A stretch of DNA of 8,953 nt from Thermacetogenium sp. UBA5472. GTDB taxonomy: Bacteria; Bacillota; DSM-12270; Thermacetogeniales; Thermacetogeniaceae. Below the pieces are notes generated by a model. That model was not told the origin of the DNA and did no database searches. It saw nothing but the letters and a program-made list of their open reading frames with translations. The stretch is from positions 9,383 through 18,335 of the forward strand of contig DIQC01000089.1 of the NCBI GenBank assembly GCA_002426495.1, in the 5' to 3' direction. Below, in pieces: positions 1 through 5,502 of this stretch. Position numbers and translations under genes: made by a program. Positions within the stretch are counted from its first letter, which is position 1. Every line of letters begins with the position of its first letter.

Positions 1-273
1 GGATTCAAGGGACTGCAGTGTTTTGAGCGGGGGGCAGGGATGGATCCGTTGAAGCTGCAGAAGCAGTATCCCGAACTGTGTGTTTGGGGGACCCTGGAGG
101 TTGATGATTTAATAAAATCACATGACCCTGTTTATTTGAATGAACTGGCCTCTGATATCGAAAAGCTTGCTTCAAATGGGGGATTCATTCTCGGGACAAC
201 CTGTGGCCTTTATAAAGGGATTGATATGGATGGGTTGACTGCCATACATAATCGGGTGACACTAGATGGTTAG
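1..273 (+). CDS. Uroporphyrinogen decarboxylase (URO-D) family protein, C-terminal part only
   Basis: The frame is open from the left edge to a TAG at 271-273, giving about 90 residues; the true start lies outside the window. The pattern GAGMDPLKLQKQYPEL, then a strand ending WGTLEVDDL, then an amphipathic helix, then NGGFILGTTCGLYKGIDMDGL, matches the last third of URO-D-fold proteins. There, a GMDP..LK..YG block and a GGYIL.....I.....EN block close the TIM barrel. The family holds haem-pathway URO-D and the MtaA/CmuA-type corrinoid or coenzyme M methyltransferases. The visible part cannot separate them, although free-standing clostridial copies are mostly of the second kind (family knowledge). 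The ATG at 40 is internal to the domain and should not be used as a start. No convincing intrinsic terminator follows the stop. Confidence 0.7.
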   Translation, partial: GFKGLQCFERGAGMDPLKLQKQYPELCVWGTLEVDDLIKSHDPVYLNELASDIEKLASNGGFILGTTCGLYKGIDMDGLTAIHNRVTLDG

Positions 274-435
274 TGGGCGTGAAGCTCGATTAAACCGTTT
301 TTGTTTCTGAACAAGCTAAGCAGTTTCTTTCTCAAATAAACTTATGATATTATCGTTGGAACAGAAGAGTACAACCATATACCATACGGAGAAAGGCTGT
401 ATCTGTGTCCTCTCCTTCTTTTTCTTAGATTACAA
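274..435. other. Intergenic stretch between the URO-D gene and the toxin-antitoxin promoter
   Basis: AT-rich, with no gene I can support. In the frame of the downstream antitoxin it is open from 340, reading TYDIIVGTEEYNHIPYGERL before becoming hydrophobic, but it has no start codon with a ribosome binding site. It may be a remnant of a lost gene or chance. No clear terminator for the upstream gene is visible. Confidence 0.4.
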
Positions 436-464
436 TTGAGCTTTCTTTGTTTCCTTGTTATAAT
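436..464 (+). promoter_or_regulatory. Sigma-A-type promoter of the toxin-antitoxin operon
   Basis: TTGAGC (436-441) and a perfect TATAAT (459-464) are separated by 17 bp, the optimal spacing for the housekeeping sigma factor. Transcription would begin near 471, giving a leader of about 64 nt before the antitoxin ATG at 535. The TTG inside the -35 box is also a possible start of a longer open frame, but no ribosome binding site precedes it, so that frame is not the gene. Confidence 0.75.
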
Positions 465-484
465 ATTTATAAAGATACAGGGAA

Positions 485-524
485 ATAGGGATTATCCTTA
501 TGGATTCTGCATATACTATAAGGA
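485..524 (+). promoter_or_regulatory. Overlapping dyads in the antitoxin leader: candidate operator and/or SD-masking hairpin
   Basis: ATAGGGAT (485-492) and ATCCTTAT (494-501) form an imperfect 17-bp dyad with one mismatch, placed just downstream of the predicted transcription start. This is a plausible binding site for the AbrB-type antitoxin. The right arm TCCTTAT (495-501) is also a perfect 7-nt complement of ATAAGGA (518-524), which contains the start of the AAGGAGG Shine-Dalgarno sequence. In RNA the two pairings are mutually exclusive. The pairings are read from the sequence; the regulatory role is inferred. Confidence 0.4.
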
Positions 525-534
525 GGTTACGGAT

Positions 535-903
535 ATGTCTACGATTGCTATGGAGCGTGGTATTATGGACCGCAAAGTAATCAGCGTTTCAAAAAAACGT
601 CAAATTACGATACCTTTACAATTCTATAAACATCTTGAACTTGGTAGCGAGGTTGAATGCTCACTTGAAGATGGTAAAATTGTTATTCAGCCTCTTCATA
701 GAGAACCTAGTGAGTTTTCCGTTGAAATACTAAAGGACCTAGTTTCTCAAGGATATTCGGGTGATGAACTAGTAAAGCAGTTTGAAACACAAAGCAAAAA
801 TATCAAAAAAGCTGTTGCACATATGCTTGAAGAAGCAGATGCCATTGCAGCTGGTGAAAAATCCGCAGCAAACTTCGATGACATCTTTGACTTAGAGGAC
901 TGA
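535..903 (+). CDS. AbrB/MazE-type antitoxin of a type II toxin-antitoxin pair (122 aa)
   Basis: Predicted antitoxin that binds its own operator and neutralises the toxin encoded immediately downstream. The ATG at 535 is preceded by a near-perfect AAGGAGGT ribosome binding site (520-527) at ideal spacing. The longer open frame reaching back to 436 overlaps the promoter and is rejected. Residues ~10-56 (DRKVISVSKKRQITIPLQFY...GSEVECSLEDGKIVIQP) are a swapped-hairpin AbrB/SpoVT domain with the typical 'KRQITIP' strand. Residues ~57-122 are helical and acidic, ending NFDDIFDLED, like the toxin-binding tails of RelB/Phd-type antitoxins. The stop is 2 nt before the toxin ATG, so the two are one operon with probable translational coupling. 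Autorepression is expected from family knowledge. The function is strongly supported by context; the exact subfamily is not known to me. Confidence 0.85.
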   Translation: MSTIAMERGIMDRKVISVSKKRQITIPLQFYKHLELGSEVECSLEDGKIVIQPLHREPSEFSVEILKDLVSQGYSGDELVKQFETQSKNIKKAVAHMLEEADAIAAGEKSAANFDDIFDLED

Positions 904-905
904 TT

Positions 906-1196
906 ATGTATGAAATACTATTTAGCTCTCCAGCTGAACGCTTCTTTAAAAAAATAAAGGAGAAACCTCTAAAAAATAAATATAAAACAGCTTTACTAAA
1001 ATTAAGTAAAAATCCTTATATCGGTCAGCCAAAACGTGGTGATTTATCTGGTGTTTATGGTTTCGATGTAAAATATAAGGGCATCAATTATGAAATTGCC
1101 TATACCATAAGTGAGGTTGATGGCAAAAAGATTATTGTCCTTCTTGCCGGTACTCGTGAAAATTTTTATGAACAAATAAAGAGATATATCGAATAG
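906..1196 (+). CDS. RelE/ParE-superfamily toxin of a type II toxin-antitoxin pair (96 aa)
   Basis: Small basic protein with the RelE/ParE layout. It has a first strand MYEILFSSPAERFFKKI, two helices (to about residue 36), PKRGDLSGVYGFDVKYKGINYEIAY (42-66) forming the central sheet, and a final IIVLLAGTRENFYEQIKRYI (76-95). The terminal 'GTRENFY..IKRY' segment is common in chromosomal members of this family. In the family the toxin either cleaves mRNA on the ribosome (RelE-like) or poisons gyrase (ParE-like). The visible residues (K43, R44, K56, K58, R84, Y88) do not let me choose, though a basic groove with a C-terminal Arg/Tyr fits RNA cleavage. GAGG at 895-898, inside the antitoxin 3' end, serves as ribosome binding site. 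The gene is intact, so the module may be active. It is AT-rich compared with the flanking genes, suggesting acquisition. Confidence 0.85.
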   Translation: MYEILFSSPAERFFKKIKEKPLKNKYKTALLKLSKNPYIGQPKRGDLSGVYGFDVKYKGINYEIAYTISEVDGKKIIVLLAGTRENFYEQIKRYIE

Positions 1197-1224
1197 CTCT
1201 TATAATTTTAGAGGGCTATTTTTT
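1192..1224 (+). terminator. Intrinsic terminator of the toxin-antitoxin operon
   Basis: ATAGCTCT (1193-1200) pairs with AGGGCTAT (1212-1219) through 8 bp including one G-U, with one more A-T pair outside. The loop is 11 nt, and a run of six T (1219-1224) follows. The stem starts inside the toxin stop region, so the operon ends tightly at the toxin gene. Confidence 0.75.
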
Positions 1225-1303
1225 ATCCTTATCATATCATTCTTGACTTAATAGATAATCTAAATTTTATTCCATACCAACAGTTGCGCGCCGGGACGTT
1301 TCT

Positions 1304-1331
1304 ACTGATCTGTTAAGCTGGTCGGTTTTTT
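1304..1331 (+). terminator. Possible second rho-independent terminator-like hairpin
   Basis: ACTGATC (1304-1310) can pair with GGTCGGT (1320-1326) with two G-U pairs and a 9-nt loop, followed by six T (1326-1331). It is weaker than the terminator at 1192-1224 and serves no visible plus-strand gene. It may be the relic of a deleted gene, or limit read-through into the antisense side of the phosphoribosyltransferase gene. Confidence 0.35.
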
Positions 1332-1347
1332 ATCCTAACCGGTGTTG

Positions 1348-2007
1348 CTACCTGCGAAACCGCGCGGCGGAACCGTCCCTGTGATTGTCTAGTGCTGCAG
1401 TGACTTCTTCATCTGTGGTCTGGCTGAAGTCATCATAAAACTGCCCTACTGCAAAAAAGACTTCTGGGACGAGCAGGCAGATAAATTCGTCAACATCATT
1501 TTTTAGCAGGGCAACTGCTTCCATAGTGGCCACAGGTACTGCTAAAACCAGAGATTCGGGTTCCTGCTTTCGAACTGATAGTATAGCCGCTTTTGCTGTC
1601 AAGCCAGTAGCGATGCCGTCATCCACCAGGATCACTGTTTTTCCTTGGAGAGGCAGTGGTCGGCGATTCCCTCTATAGGCTTTTGTGCGCCTTTCGATCT
1701 CTGTACTCTGCCGTGCTATTTCATTTTTAAGATCAGTTTCCTGTAAACCCAAATAAGCCAAAGCTCTATCATCAAAGATAGCTGTACCATCAGGAGCCAC
1801 AGCGCCGACCGCCAGTTCCCGATTGCCGGGGGCACCGATTTTGCGGGGGATGATCAGGTCTAGAGGCGCATCCAGTTTTTTGGCCACCTCTGCAGCGACA
1901 ATTATTCCCCCGCGGGGGATACCCAGAACAACGGGCTGTTTGCCCCGCAAGTCCAGCAGCTTAGCCGCCAGCCTTTTTCCAGCATCCTCTCTGTTGGCAA
2001 ATATCAT
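1348..2007 (-). CDS. Predicted phosphoribosyltransferase, COG1926 type (219 aa)
   Basis: Type I phosphoribosyltransferase fold. The PRPP-binding loop VILVDDGIATGLT is at residues 125-137, with the two acidic residues D129/D130. Other conserved blocks are LGIPRGGIIVAAEVAKKL (28-45), PRKIGAPGNRELAVGAV (54-70) and the C-terminal YDDFSQTTDEEV (191-202). These are typical of the COG1926 group, often found alone or fused to a dienelactone-hydrolase domain; its physiological substrate is not established. The ATG at 2007-2005 has a GAAAGGGGTG ribosome binding site on the minus strand about 9 nt upstream. An open frame extends to 2253, but it runs through repeat DNA and is not homologous. The family normally ends near DEEV..AL; here a tail RDGSAARFRR and the stop come from a copy of a dispersed repeat (1350-1379). 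Monocistronic, on the opposite strand to all its neighbours. Confidence 0.88.
   Translation of the reverse strand: MIFANREDAGKRLAAKLLDLRGKQPVVLGIPRGGIIVAAEVAKKLDAPLDLIIPRKIGAPGNRELAVGAVAPDGTAIFDDRALAYLGLQETDLKNEIARQSTEIERRTKAYRGNRRPLPLQGKTVILVDDGIATGLTAKAAILSVRKQEPESLVLAVPVATMEAVALLKNDVDEFICLLVPEVFFAVGQFYDDFSQTTDEEVTAALDNHRDGSAARFRR
1350..1379 (-). repeat. Dispersed 30-bp repeat, copy 1 (GGGACGGTTCC core)
   Basis: Identical over 30 bp to 2107-2136, in the same orientation. On the minus strand it begins GGGACGGTTCC (1379-1369) and holds the palindrome CCGCGCGG. This copy overlaps the 3' end of the phosphoribosyltransferase gene and encodes its last ten residues and part of the stop codon. Confidence 0.85.
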
Positions 2008-2055
2008 TTCTTTAACACCCCTTTCAGGCAAATCAGACAAAGAAAAAACCTTTAT

Positions 2056-2186
2056 TAACCACCAACCGGAAAAGCAGAAGTCGGAAACCGGAGGTCGGAA
2101 GTAGCCACCTGCGAAACCGCGCGGCGGAACCGTCCCCCTGATTGCCCCTGATTGTCCTAACCACCAACTACCAACCACTAAATTCG
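2056..2186. repeat. Low-complexity intergenic repeat patch (TAACCACCAAC and GTCGGAA words)
   Basis: TAACCACCAAC occurs at 2056-2066 and again at 2158-2168, followed by further ACCAAC words up to about 2180. Between them are AGTCGGAA and GGTCGGAA (2079-2100) and the second 30-bp repeat copy. AACCACCAA recurs at 4623-4631 after selD. Such degenerate direct words in gaps look like decayed repeats and code for nothing that I recognise. Confidence 0.5.
2107..2136 (-). repeat. Dispersed 30-bp repeat, copy 2
   Basis: Exact match to 1350-1379 in the same orientation, lying about 100 bp upstream of the phosphoribosyltransferase start. To its right, CCTGATTG words occur in near-tandem (2137-2154), so on the minus strand it reads CAATCAGGGG, CAATCAGGGGGACGGTTCC. 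The two copies bracket the phosphoribosyltransferase gene 757 bp apart. Confidence 0.85.
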
Positions 2187-2229
2187 CATATACATTAGAA
2201 AAGTGATTATTCTGTAAGGAGGGGTTTCC

Positions 2230-2502
2230 TTGGAACCGGTCGTGGCATTGCAAACTCTGATCTTTATGTCTGTTGTTGTTGAGGCTTTGACGGCTATATT
2301 CAGACAGTTTATCAGCAATAAAGCATCAGAACTCGTTACTATATTGGCGGGGGTCACCCTTTGTTTTGCATATAAGGTCGGCATTTTTACCATTCTAGGG
2401 ATGCAGACAGAATACCCTGTTGTTGACTATGTTATATCTGGTATTATTATATCTCAAGGGTCTAACGCTTTATCCGAATTATTTAAGTTGCGTCAGAAAT
2501 AA
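2230..2502 (+). CDS. Small membrane protein of unknown function, holin-like topology (90 aa)
   Basis: The TTG at 2230 is preceded by AAGGAGGGG (2217-2224), a strong ribosome binding site that decides the start. Three hydrophobic stretches are visible: about residues 4-24 (VALQTLIFMSVVVEALTAIF), 34-54 (ELVTILAGVTLCFAYKVGIFT) and 63-80 (YPVVDYVISGIIISQGSNAL), with a short charged C-terminal end. The VDYVISGIIISQGSNA block resembles small holin-like or phage-associated membrane proteins, but I cannot name a family with confidence. It is a probable integral membrane protein. It lies 94 bp before the CvpA-family gene, on the same strand, and could be co-transcribed with it. There is no sign of truncation. 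Confidence 0.7.
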   Translation: MEPVVALQTLIFMSVVVEALTAIFRQFISNKASELVTILAGVTLCFAYKVGIFTILGMQTEYPVVDYVISGIIISQGSNALSELFKLRQK

Positions 2503-2507
2503 CCACA

Positions 2508-2536
2508 TTGACAAATTTCCAAAATTAGGTTAAGCT
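2508..2536 (+). promoter_or_regulatory. Weak candidate promoter before the CvpA-family gene
   Basis: A perfect TTGACA (2508-2513) lies in the gap, but the hexamer 17 bp later, TAAGCT (2531-2536), matches the -10 consensus at only three positions. Plausible but unproven. Confidence 0.25.
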
Positions 2537-2596
2537 GTTTTCAGCAAATCCGGCTGGTTTTACACCGTGCAGTCGGGGATCTGGGAGGGGATGTAA

Positions 2597-3298
2597 ATGA
2601 ATTTAGTTGATGGAATTTTCTTTATTGTTTTGGCCTGTGGGGCATTTCGGGGTTTCAGCCGCGGCTTGATCTCAATGGTTTGTGGTTTTGCCGGAATTCT
2701 GGCAGGTGTTTGGGCGGCTGGGCGTTACTATATTCCGGTGGCTGATTTTCTGGGGAATCGTCTCGGCCTTGAAGGATTATTTGCGAAAATATTCATCCCC
2801 TTTTGTGCCGGTGGGGCTCCTGTCGGGAGAGGGCCCCAATTTGCCTCAGAAGCGGGGTCCGCCTTTCCACCTTCTCTTTGGGCACCTGTGGAGGCAATGC
2901 AGAGCGGGATATCTGGGGTGACATCCGCACAGCTGATGGCAGACAGCCTGGTAAAGATCATTGCCTTTTTTCTTGTTTTTGCAGTTGCATCTTTCTGCCT
3001 GGGGGCGTGTTTGGAGCTGCTGGCTAAGCTCCTGACAGGTATTGCTGATGTAGTCCTGATGGGGGGTTTGAACAGGTTAGGGGGACTGGCGCTCGGACTG
3101 GCCAGTAATGGACTTTTTTTAGTTGTGGCTGTAGGGATGTTAACCCCTTTGTTATTCAGTCTGAGCCTGGGTTTTTTCGGTGAAGGTTTTCGCACAGCCT
3201 TTATCAATAATTGGGAGTCTTCTGTCATGGTGCCCTACTTCAATGAAAGTTGGGATGTGGCCGCTCAGGTTCTGGCGAGCTTATTCCACATGGTTTAA
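2597..3298 (+). CDS. CvpA family membrane protein (233 aa)
   Basis: Multi-pass membrane protein of the CvpA (colicin V production) family, whose precise function in Gram-positive bacteria is unknown. The start MNLVDGIFFIVLACGAFRGFSRGLISM is diagnostic: an 'N.vD' start, then a helix, then a G.xRGf.rG turn. Membrane segments lie near residues 4-18, 24-48, 117-145 and 160-190. The turn GGLNRLGGLALGL (156-168) carries the family's conserved N-R-x-x-G before the last long helix. At 233 aa it is longer than many CvpA proteins (about 160-180). The extra length sits in a Gly/Pro-rich loop at about 70-115 and in a soluble tail after about 195. The ribosome binding site GGAGGGG (2584-2590) precedes the ATG. 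It is followed by selD after 227 bp that contain repeat-derived DNA. Confidence 0.85.
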   Translation: MNLVDGIFFIVLACGAFRGFSRGLISMVCGFAGILAGVWAAGRYYIPVADFLGNRLGLEGLFAKIFIPFCAGGAPVGRGPQFASEAGSAFPPSLWAPVEAMQSGISGVTSAQLMADSLVKIIAFFLVFAVASFCLGACLELLAKLLTGIADVVLMGGLNRLGGLALGLASNGLFLVVAVGMLTPLLFSLSLGFFGEGFRTAFINNWESSVMVPYFNESWDVAAQVLASLFHMV

Positions 3299-3429
3299 AA
3301 TAGTATGAAAGGCCGGCTGACAGATAATTTGCATTATTGTAAAATGTAATAGTACGGATATGACAAGAAAAAGGAGAAAGGTGGTTTTGAAAATAATATA
3401 TAATGGAGGTGGCCAGCTACAGCGTAGCA

Positions 3430-3494
3430 GAATCGTCCCGGTGATGGCGGTGATTATGTGGCAAACGAAACGTCCCAGTGCCACCAGTGCCACC
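3430..3494 (-). repeat. Dispersed repeat family members in the cvpA-selD gap
   Basis: On the minus strand there are two cores, GGGACGTTTC (3476-3467) and GGGACGATTC (3439-3430). A perfect tandem of the 9-mer CAGTGCCAC (plus strand 3476-3484 and 3485-3493) follows. GGTGGC (3408-3413) and GCCACC (3480-3485, 3489-3494) can pair over a distance. This is a diverged relative of the 30-bp repeats at 1350 and 2107. Confidence 0.6.
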
Positions 3495-3525
3495 CTTCTG
3501 ACTTATAATTAAGGTAGGTGTGAAA

Positions 3526-4584
3526 ATGACAGACAAGACGACTCAGATCAAGCTAACACAGCACGCACGTTTCTCTGGTTGAGCGGCCAAAATAGGACCG
3601 GGTGTCCTAGATGAGTTGCTCAAAGATATGAAGGTTATTGAACACCCCGACCTGTTAGTCGGCTGTGGTGTTCCTGATGATGCGGGGGTTTTTCGCCTGC
3701 GTCCGGATCTTGCCATTGTGCAAACAGTTGATTTTTTTACACCGGTTGTGAATGACCCCTACTGGTTTGGTCAAATTGCGGCTGCCAATGCTCTGAGCGA
3801 TATCTATACAATGGGGGCCACACCGGTCACCGCTCTTAATCTTGTGGCCTACCCGGTTTGTAAGCTAGGGGCAGATACCCTGAAGGCTATTCTTCAGGGA
3901 GGCAGTGAAAAGGTTGCAGAGGCTGGTGCGGTTTTGCTGGGCGGGCATTCGGTAGAGGATGAGGAGCCAAAATACGGACTTTCTGTGACGGGCACGGTGC
4001 ATCCGGATCAATTGATCACAAACAGTGATGCCAGGGAAGGGGACCTGTTGGTTCTGACAAAGCCCCTGGGTACCGGGGTGTTGGCCACAGCTCTGAAGGG
4101 CAATCTATTGGGTTCCCATGAAGAAGAAGATCTGGCAGTGGTTATGGCTACTCTGAATGCCACAGCTGCTGAGGTGATGTGCAGTGTAGGAGTCAATGCC
4201 TGCACAGATATCACTGGATTCGGGCTGCTGGGACATCTGAGGGAATTGGCTGTCAATAGTGGTGTGGACGCGGAAGTCCATCTGGCATCAGTTCCTTTCC
4301 TCCCCCGGGCGGAGGAATTAGCAGAGGAAGGATTGCTCCCTGCCGGAGCTTATCGGAATCGAGAGCATATTGATGAGCATATCCAGATCTGCGGTAATCT
4401 GAGACAAGCCCAAGTGGATCTTCTCTTTGACCCTCAAACTTCAGGGGGGTTGTTGATCGCTGTTCCCGCAGAGCGGGGAGACAAGCTTATGTCTGGCCTA
4501 GAGCAGGCAGGTATTGCCGACGCCCGAGTCATCGGGCGTGTGCTGGGCAGCGGAACAGGAAAGATCAAGGTCAAAGGCTTTTAA
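3526..4584 (+). CDS. selD: Selenide, water dikinase (selenophosphate synthetase) SelD, selenocysteine-containing, TGA at codon 19 (352 aa)
   Basis: Makes monoselenophosphate from selenide and ATP, the selenium donor for selenocysteyl-tRNA and 2-selenouridine. The ATG at 3526 has AAGGTAGG (3511-3518) upstream. Codon 19 is TGA (3580-3582), at the position of the catalytic Cys/Sec (Cys17 in E. coli), within FSG-U-AAKIGPG; Lys22 corresponds to the essential Lys20. The rest of the family signature is intact: GVPDDAGVF with metal ligand D52, VDFFTPVV with D69, FGQIAAANALSDIYTMGA with N88 and D92, LLGGHSVEDEEP, TDITGFGLLGH with D228, and DPQTSGGLL. Full length fits the family (about 345-350 aa). A SECIS-like hairpin starts at the TGA itself. 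The frame open after the TGA begins at TTG 3616, which has no ribosome binding site and would lack the active site, so it is an artefact. An Ala takes the place of the second Cys of the E. coli GCGCK motif. Confidence 0.95.
3580..3621 (+). promoter_or_regulatory. Bacterial SECIS element directing selenocysteine insertion in selD
   Basis: A two-storey hairpin sits right at the UGA. The lower stem GAGCGGC (3581-3587) pairs with GTTGCTC (3615-3621) through 7 bp, two of them G-U. A 5x5 internal loop separates it from a perfect upper stem TAGGAC (3593-3598) / GTCCTA (3604-3609) with apical loop CGGGT. The upper hairpin is 17 nt and its loop begins 17 nt after the UGA. This matches the known architecture of bacterial SECIS elements read by SelB (the fdhF type: UGA at the base, a short upper hairpin, a G/U-containing loop). 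Confidence 0.85.
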
Positions 4585-4597
4585 CCTGTTTTCCAAC

Positions 4598-4633
4598 GAC
4601 TAATGACTGACGACTGACCGCCAACCACCAAAC
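4598..4633. repeat. Low-complexity GACTGAC / AACCACCAA patch between selD and the MscS gene
   Basis: The gap contains staggered GACTAATGACTGACGACTG words followed by CAACCACCAAAC. The AACCACCAA word also occurs twice in the gap upstream of the phosphoribosyltransferase. No terminator is visible, so selD and the channel gene may share a transcript. Confidence 0.45.
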
Positions 4634-4650
4634 TGACTGGAGGATTCCTT

Positions 4651-5502
4651 TTGGAGCTAAACTTCTTAGAGATACCAGTAGTCATGACAACCCTGCGTAT
4701 AGTGATCATTATCCTGCTTGCCGCCGGTATTGGTAAGATCGGTACGCGTTTGGTTGACAATATCATAGATCCCAATCGGCTGGCCGGTAGTTGGAATGAA
4801 CGGCGTGTCGCTACACTGAGCGGGCTTGTCAAGAGCGTGATCAAATACACCATCTATTTTATTGGCGGTGTGATGGTTCTTGATGAGTTAGGGGTTCCTA
4901 CGACCTCTATTTTAGCCGGAGCAGGTGTTCTGGGTATAGCCGTGGGTTTTGGGGCACAGAATCTGGTGCGGGATGTGCTCTCCGGCTTTTTTATCCTTTT
5001 TGAGGATCAGTTTGCTGTGGGCGATTATGTGAAAGTTGCCGACGCCGAAGGGACAGTGCAGGACTTTGGGCTGCGTGTAACCAGGATCCAGATTTGGACA
5101 GGGGAGATACATATCATTCCTAATGGGCTCATCGATCATGTCGTCAATTATTCCCGCTCAGGGATGGGTGTAGTCCTGGAAGTAGCGGTTGCCCTTGAAG
5201 TTGATCTCGACCAAGCTATAGATATCATTAATAATGTATGCCATGAAGTGGCAGAGGAAAAATCCGATCAGGTTGTGGATGAACCTCAGGTTCTGGGGGT
5301 TACAGGATTGGACAGCTCTGGGGCGACTATCCAGATCTTCGGTAAGGTTAATCCTATGCAGCAGTGGTCCTTTGGCAGAGAGCTGCGTAAAAGGATCAAA
5401 GAGGCATTTGACCAGGAAGGCATAGAGATTCCTTATCCACATCGGGTGCTCATCAACAAGCAGGAGAAGGGAGAGCAAGAAGATGAAACGGAGGCATTAT
5501 AA
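4651..5502 (+). CDS. Small-conductance mechanosensitive channel, MscS family (283 aa)
   Basis: Membrane channel that opens under membrane tension and releases solutes in hypo-osmotic shock. The TTG at 4651 is fixed by GGAGGA (4639-4644). Hydrophobic helices lie at about residues 8-27 and 60-78. They are followed by the pore helix ILAGAGVLGIAVGFGAQNLVRDVLSGFFILFEDQFAVGDYVKV (87-129), the most conserved MscS segment, with Gly/Ala packing and the Q-N-L-V-R-D kink. The beta domain GTVQDFGLRVTRIQIWTGEIHIIPNGLI (134-161) follows, then an alpha-beta cytoplasmic domain ending IEIPYPHRVL, and a charged tail QEKGEQEDETEAL. Length and order match E. coli MscS (286 aa) and Bacillus YkuT-like proteins. 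Its last 20 nt overlap the DUF951 gene, so the two are probably translated together. Confidence 0.93.
   Translation: MELNFLEIPVVMTTLRIVIIILLAAGIGKIGTRLVDNIIDPNRLAGSWNERRVATLSGLVKSVIKYTIYFIGGVMVLDELGVPTTSILAGAGVLGIAVGFGAQNLVRDVLSGFFILFEDQFAVGDYVKVADAEGTVQDFGLRVTRIQIWTGEIHIIPNGLIDHVVNYSRSGMGVVLEVAVALEVDLDQAIDIINNVCHEVAEEKSDQVVDEPQVLGVTGLDSSGATIQIFGKVNPMQQWSFGRELRKRIKEAFDQEGIEIPYPHRVLINKQEKGEQEDETEAL

Noticed and set aside
436..534. N-terminal extension of the antitoxin from the TTG at 436
   Set aside because: It overlaps the promoter, has no ribosome binding site, and reads as a non-homologous hydrophobic string. The ATG at 535 has an ideal AAGGAGG site.
2008..2253. N-terminal extension of the phosphoribosyltransferase by 82 codons
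   Set aside because: It runs through a dispersed repeat and low-complexity gap DNA. The family start and a ribosome binding site fit the ATG at 2007.
2728..3228. Minus-strand open frame (166 codons) across the CvpA-family gene
   Set aside because: It is a shadow of a well-supported membrane protein gene; its product is a basic, Pro/Ser-rich string without family features.
3430..3494. CRISPR-like direct repeats (CAGTGCCAC tandem, GTCCC words)
   Set aside because: Units are only 9 bp and adjacent, with no spacers and no cas genes; this is repeat-family DNA.
3387..3512. Possible 41-codon gene (TTG start) just before selD
   Set aside because: A purine-rich stretch precedes it, but most of its length is repeat-family sequence (two GGGACGNTTC cores and the CAGTGCCAC tandem), and the product looks like nothing known.
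3616..4584. SelD starting at the TTG at 3616
   Set aside because: It has no ribosome binding site and lacks the catalytic Sec and Lys. The frame continues upstream through the TGA to an ATG with a ribosome binding site.
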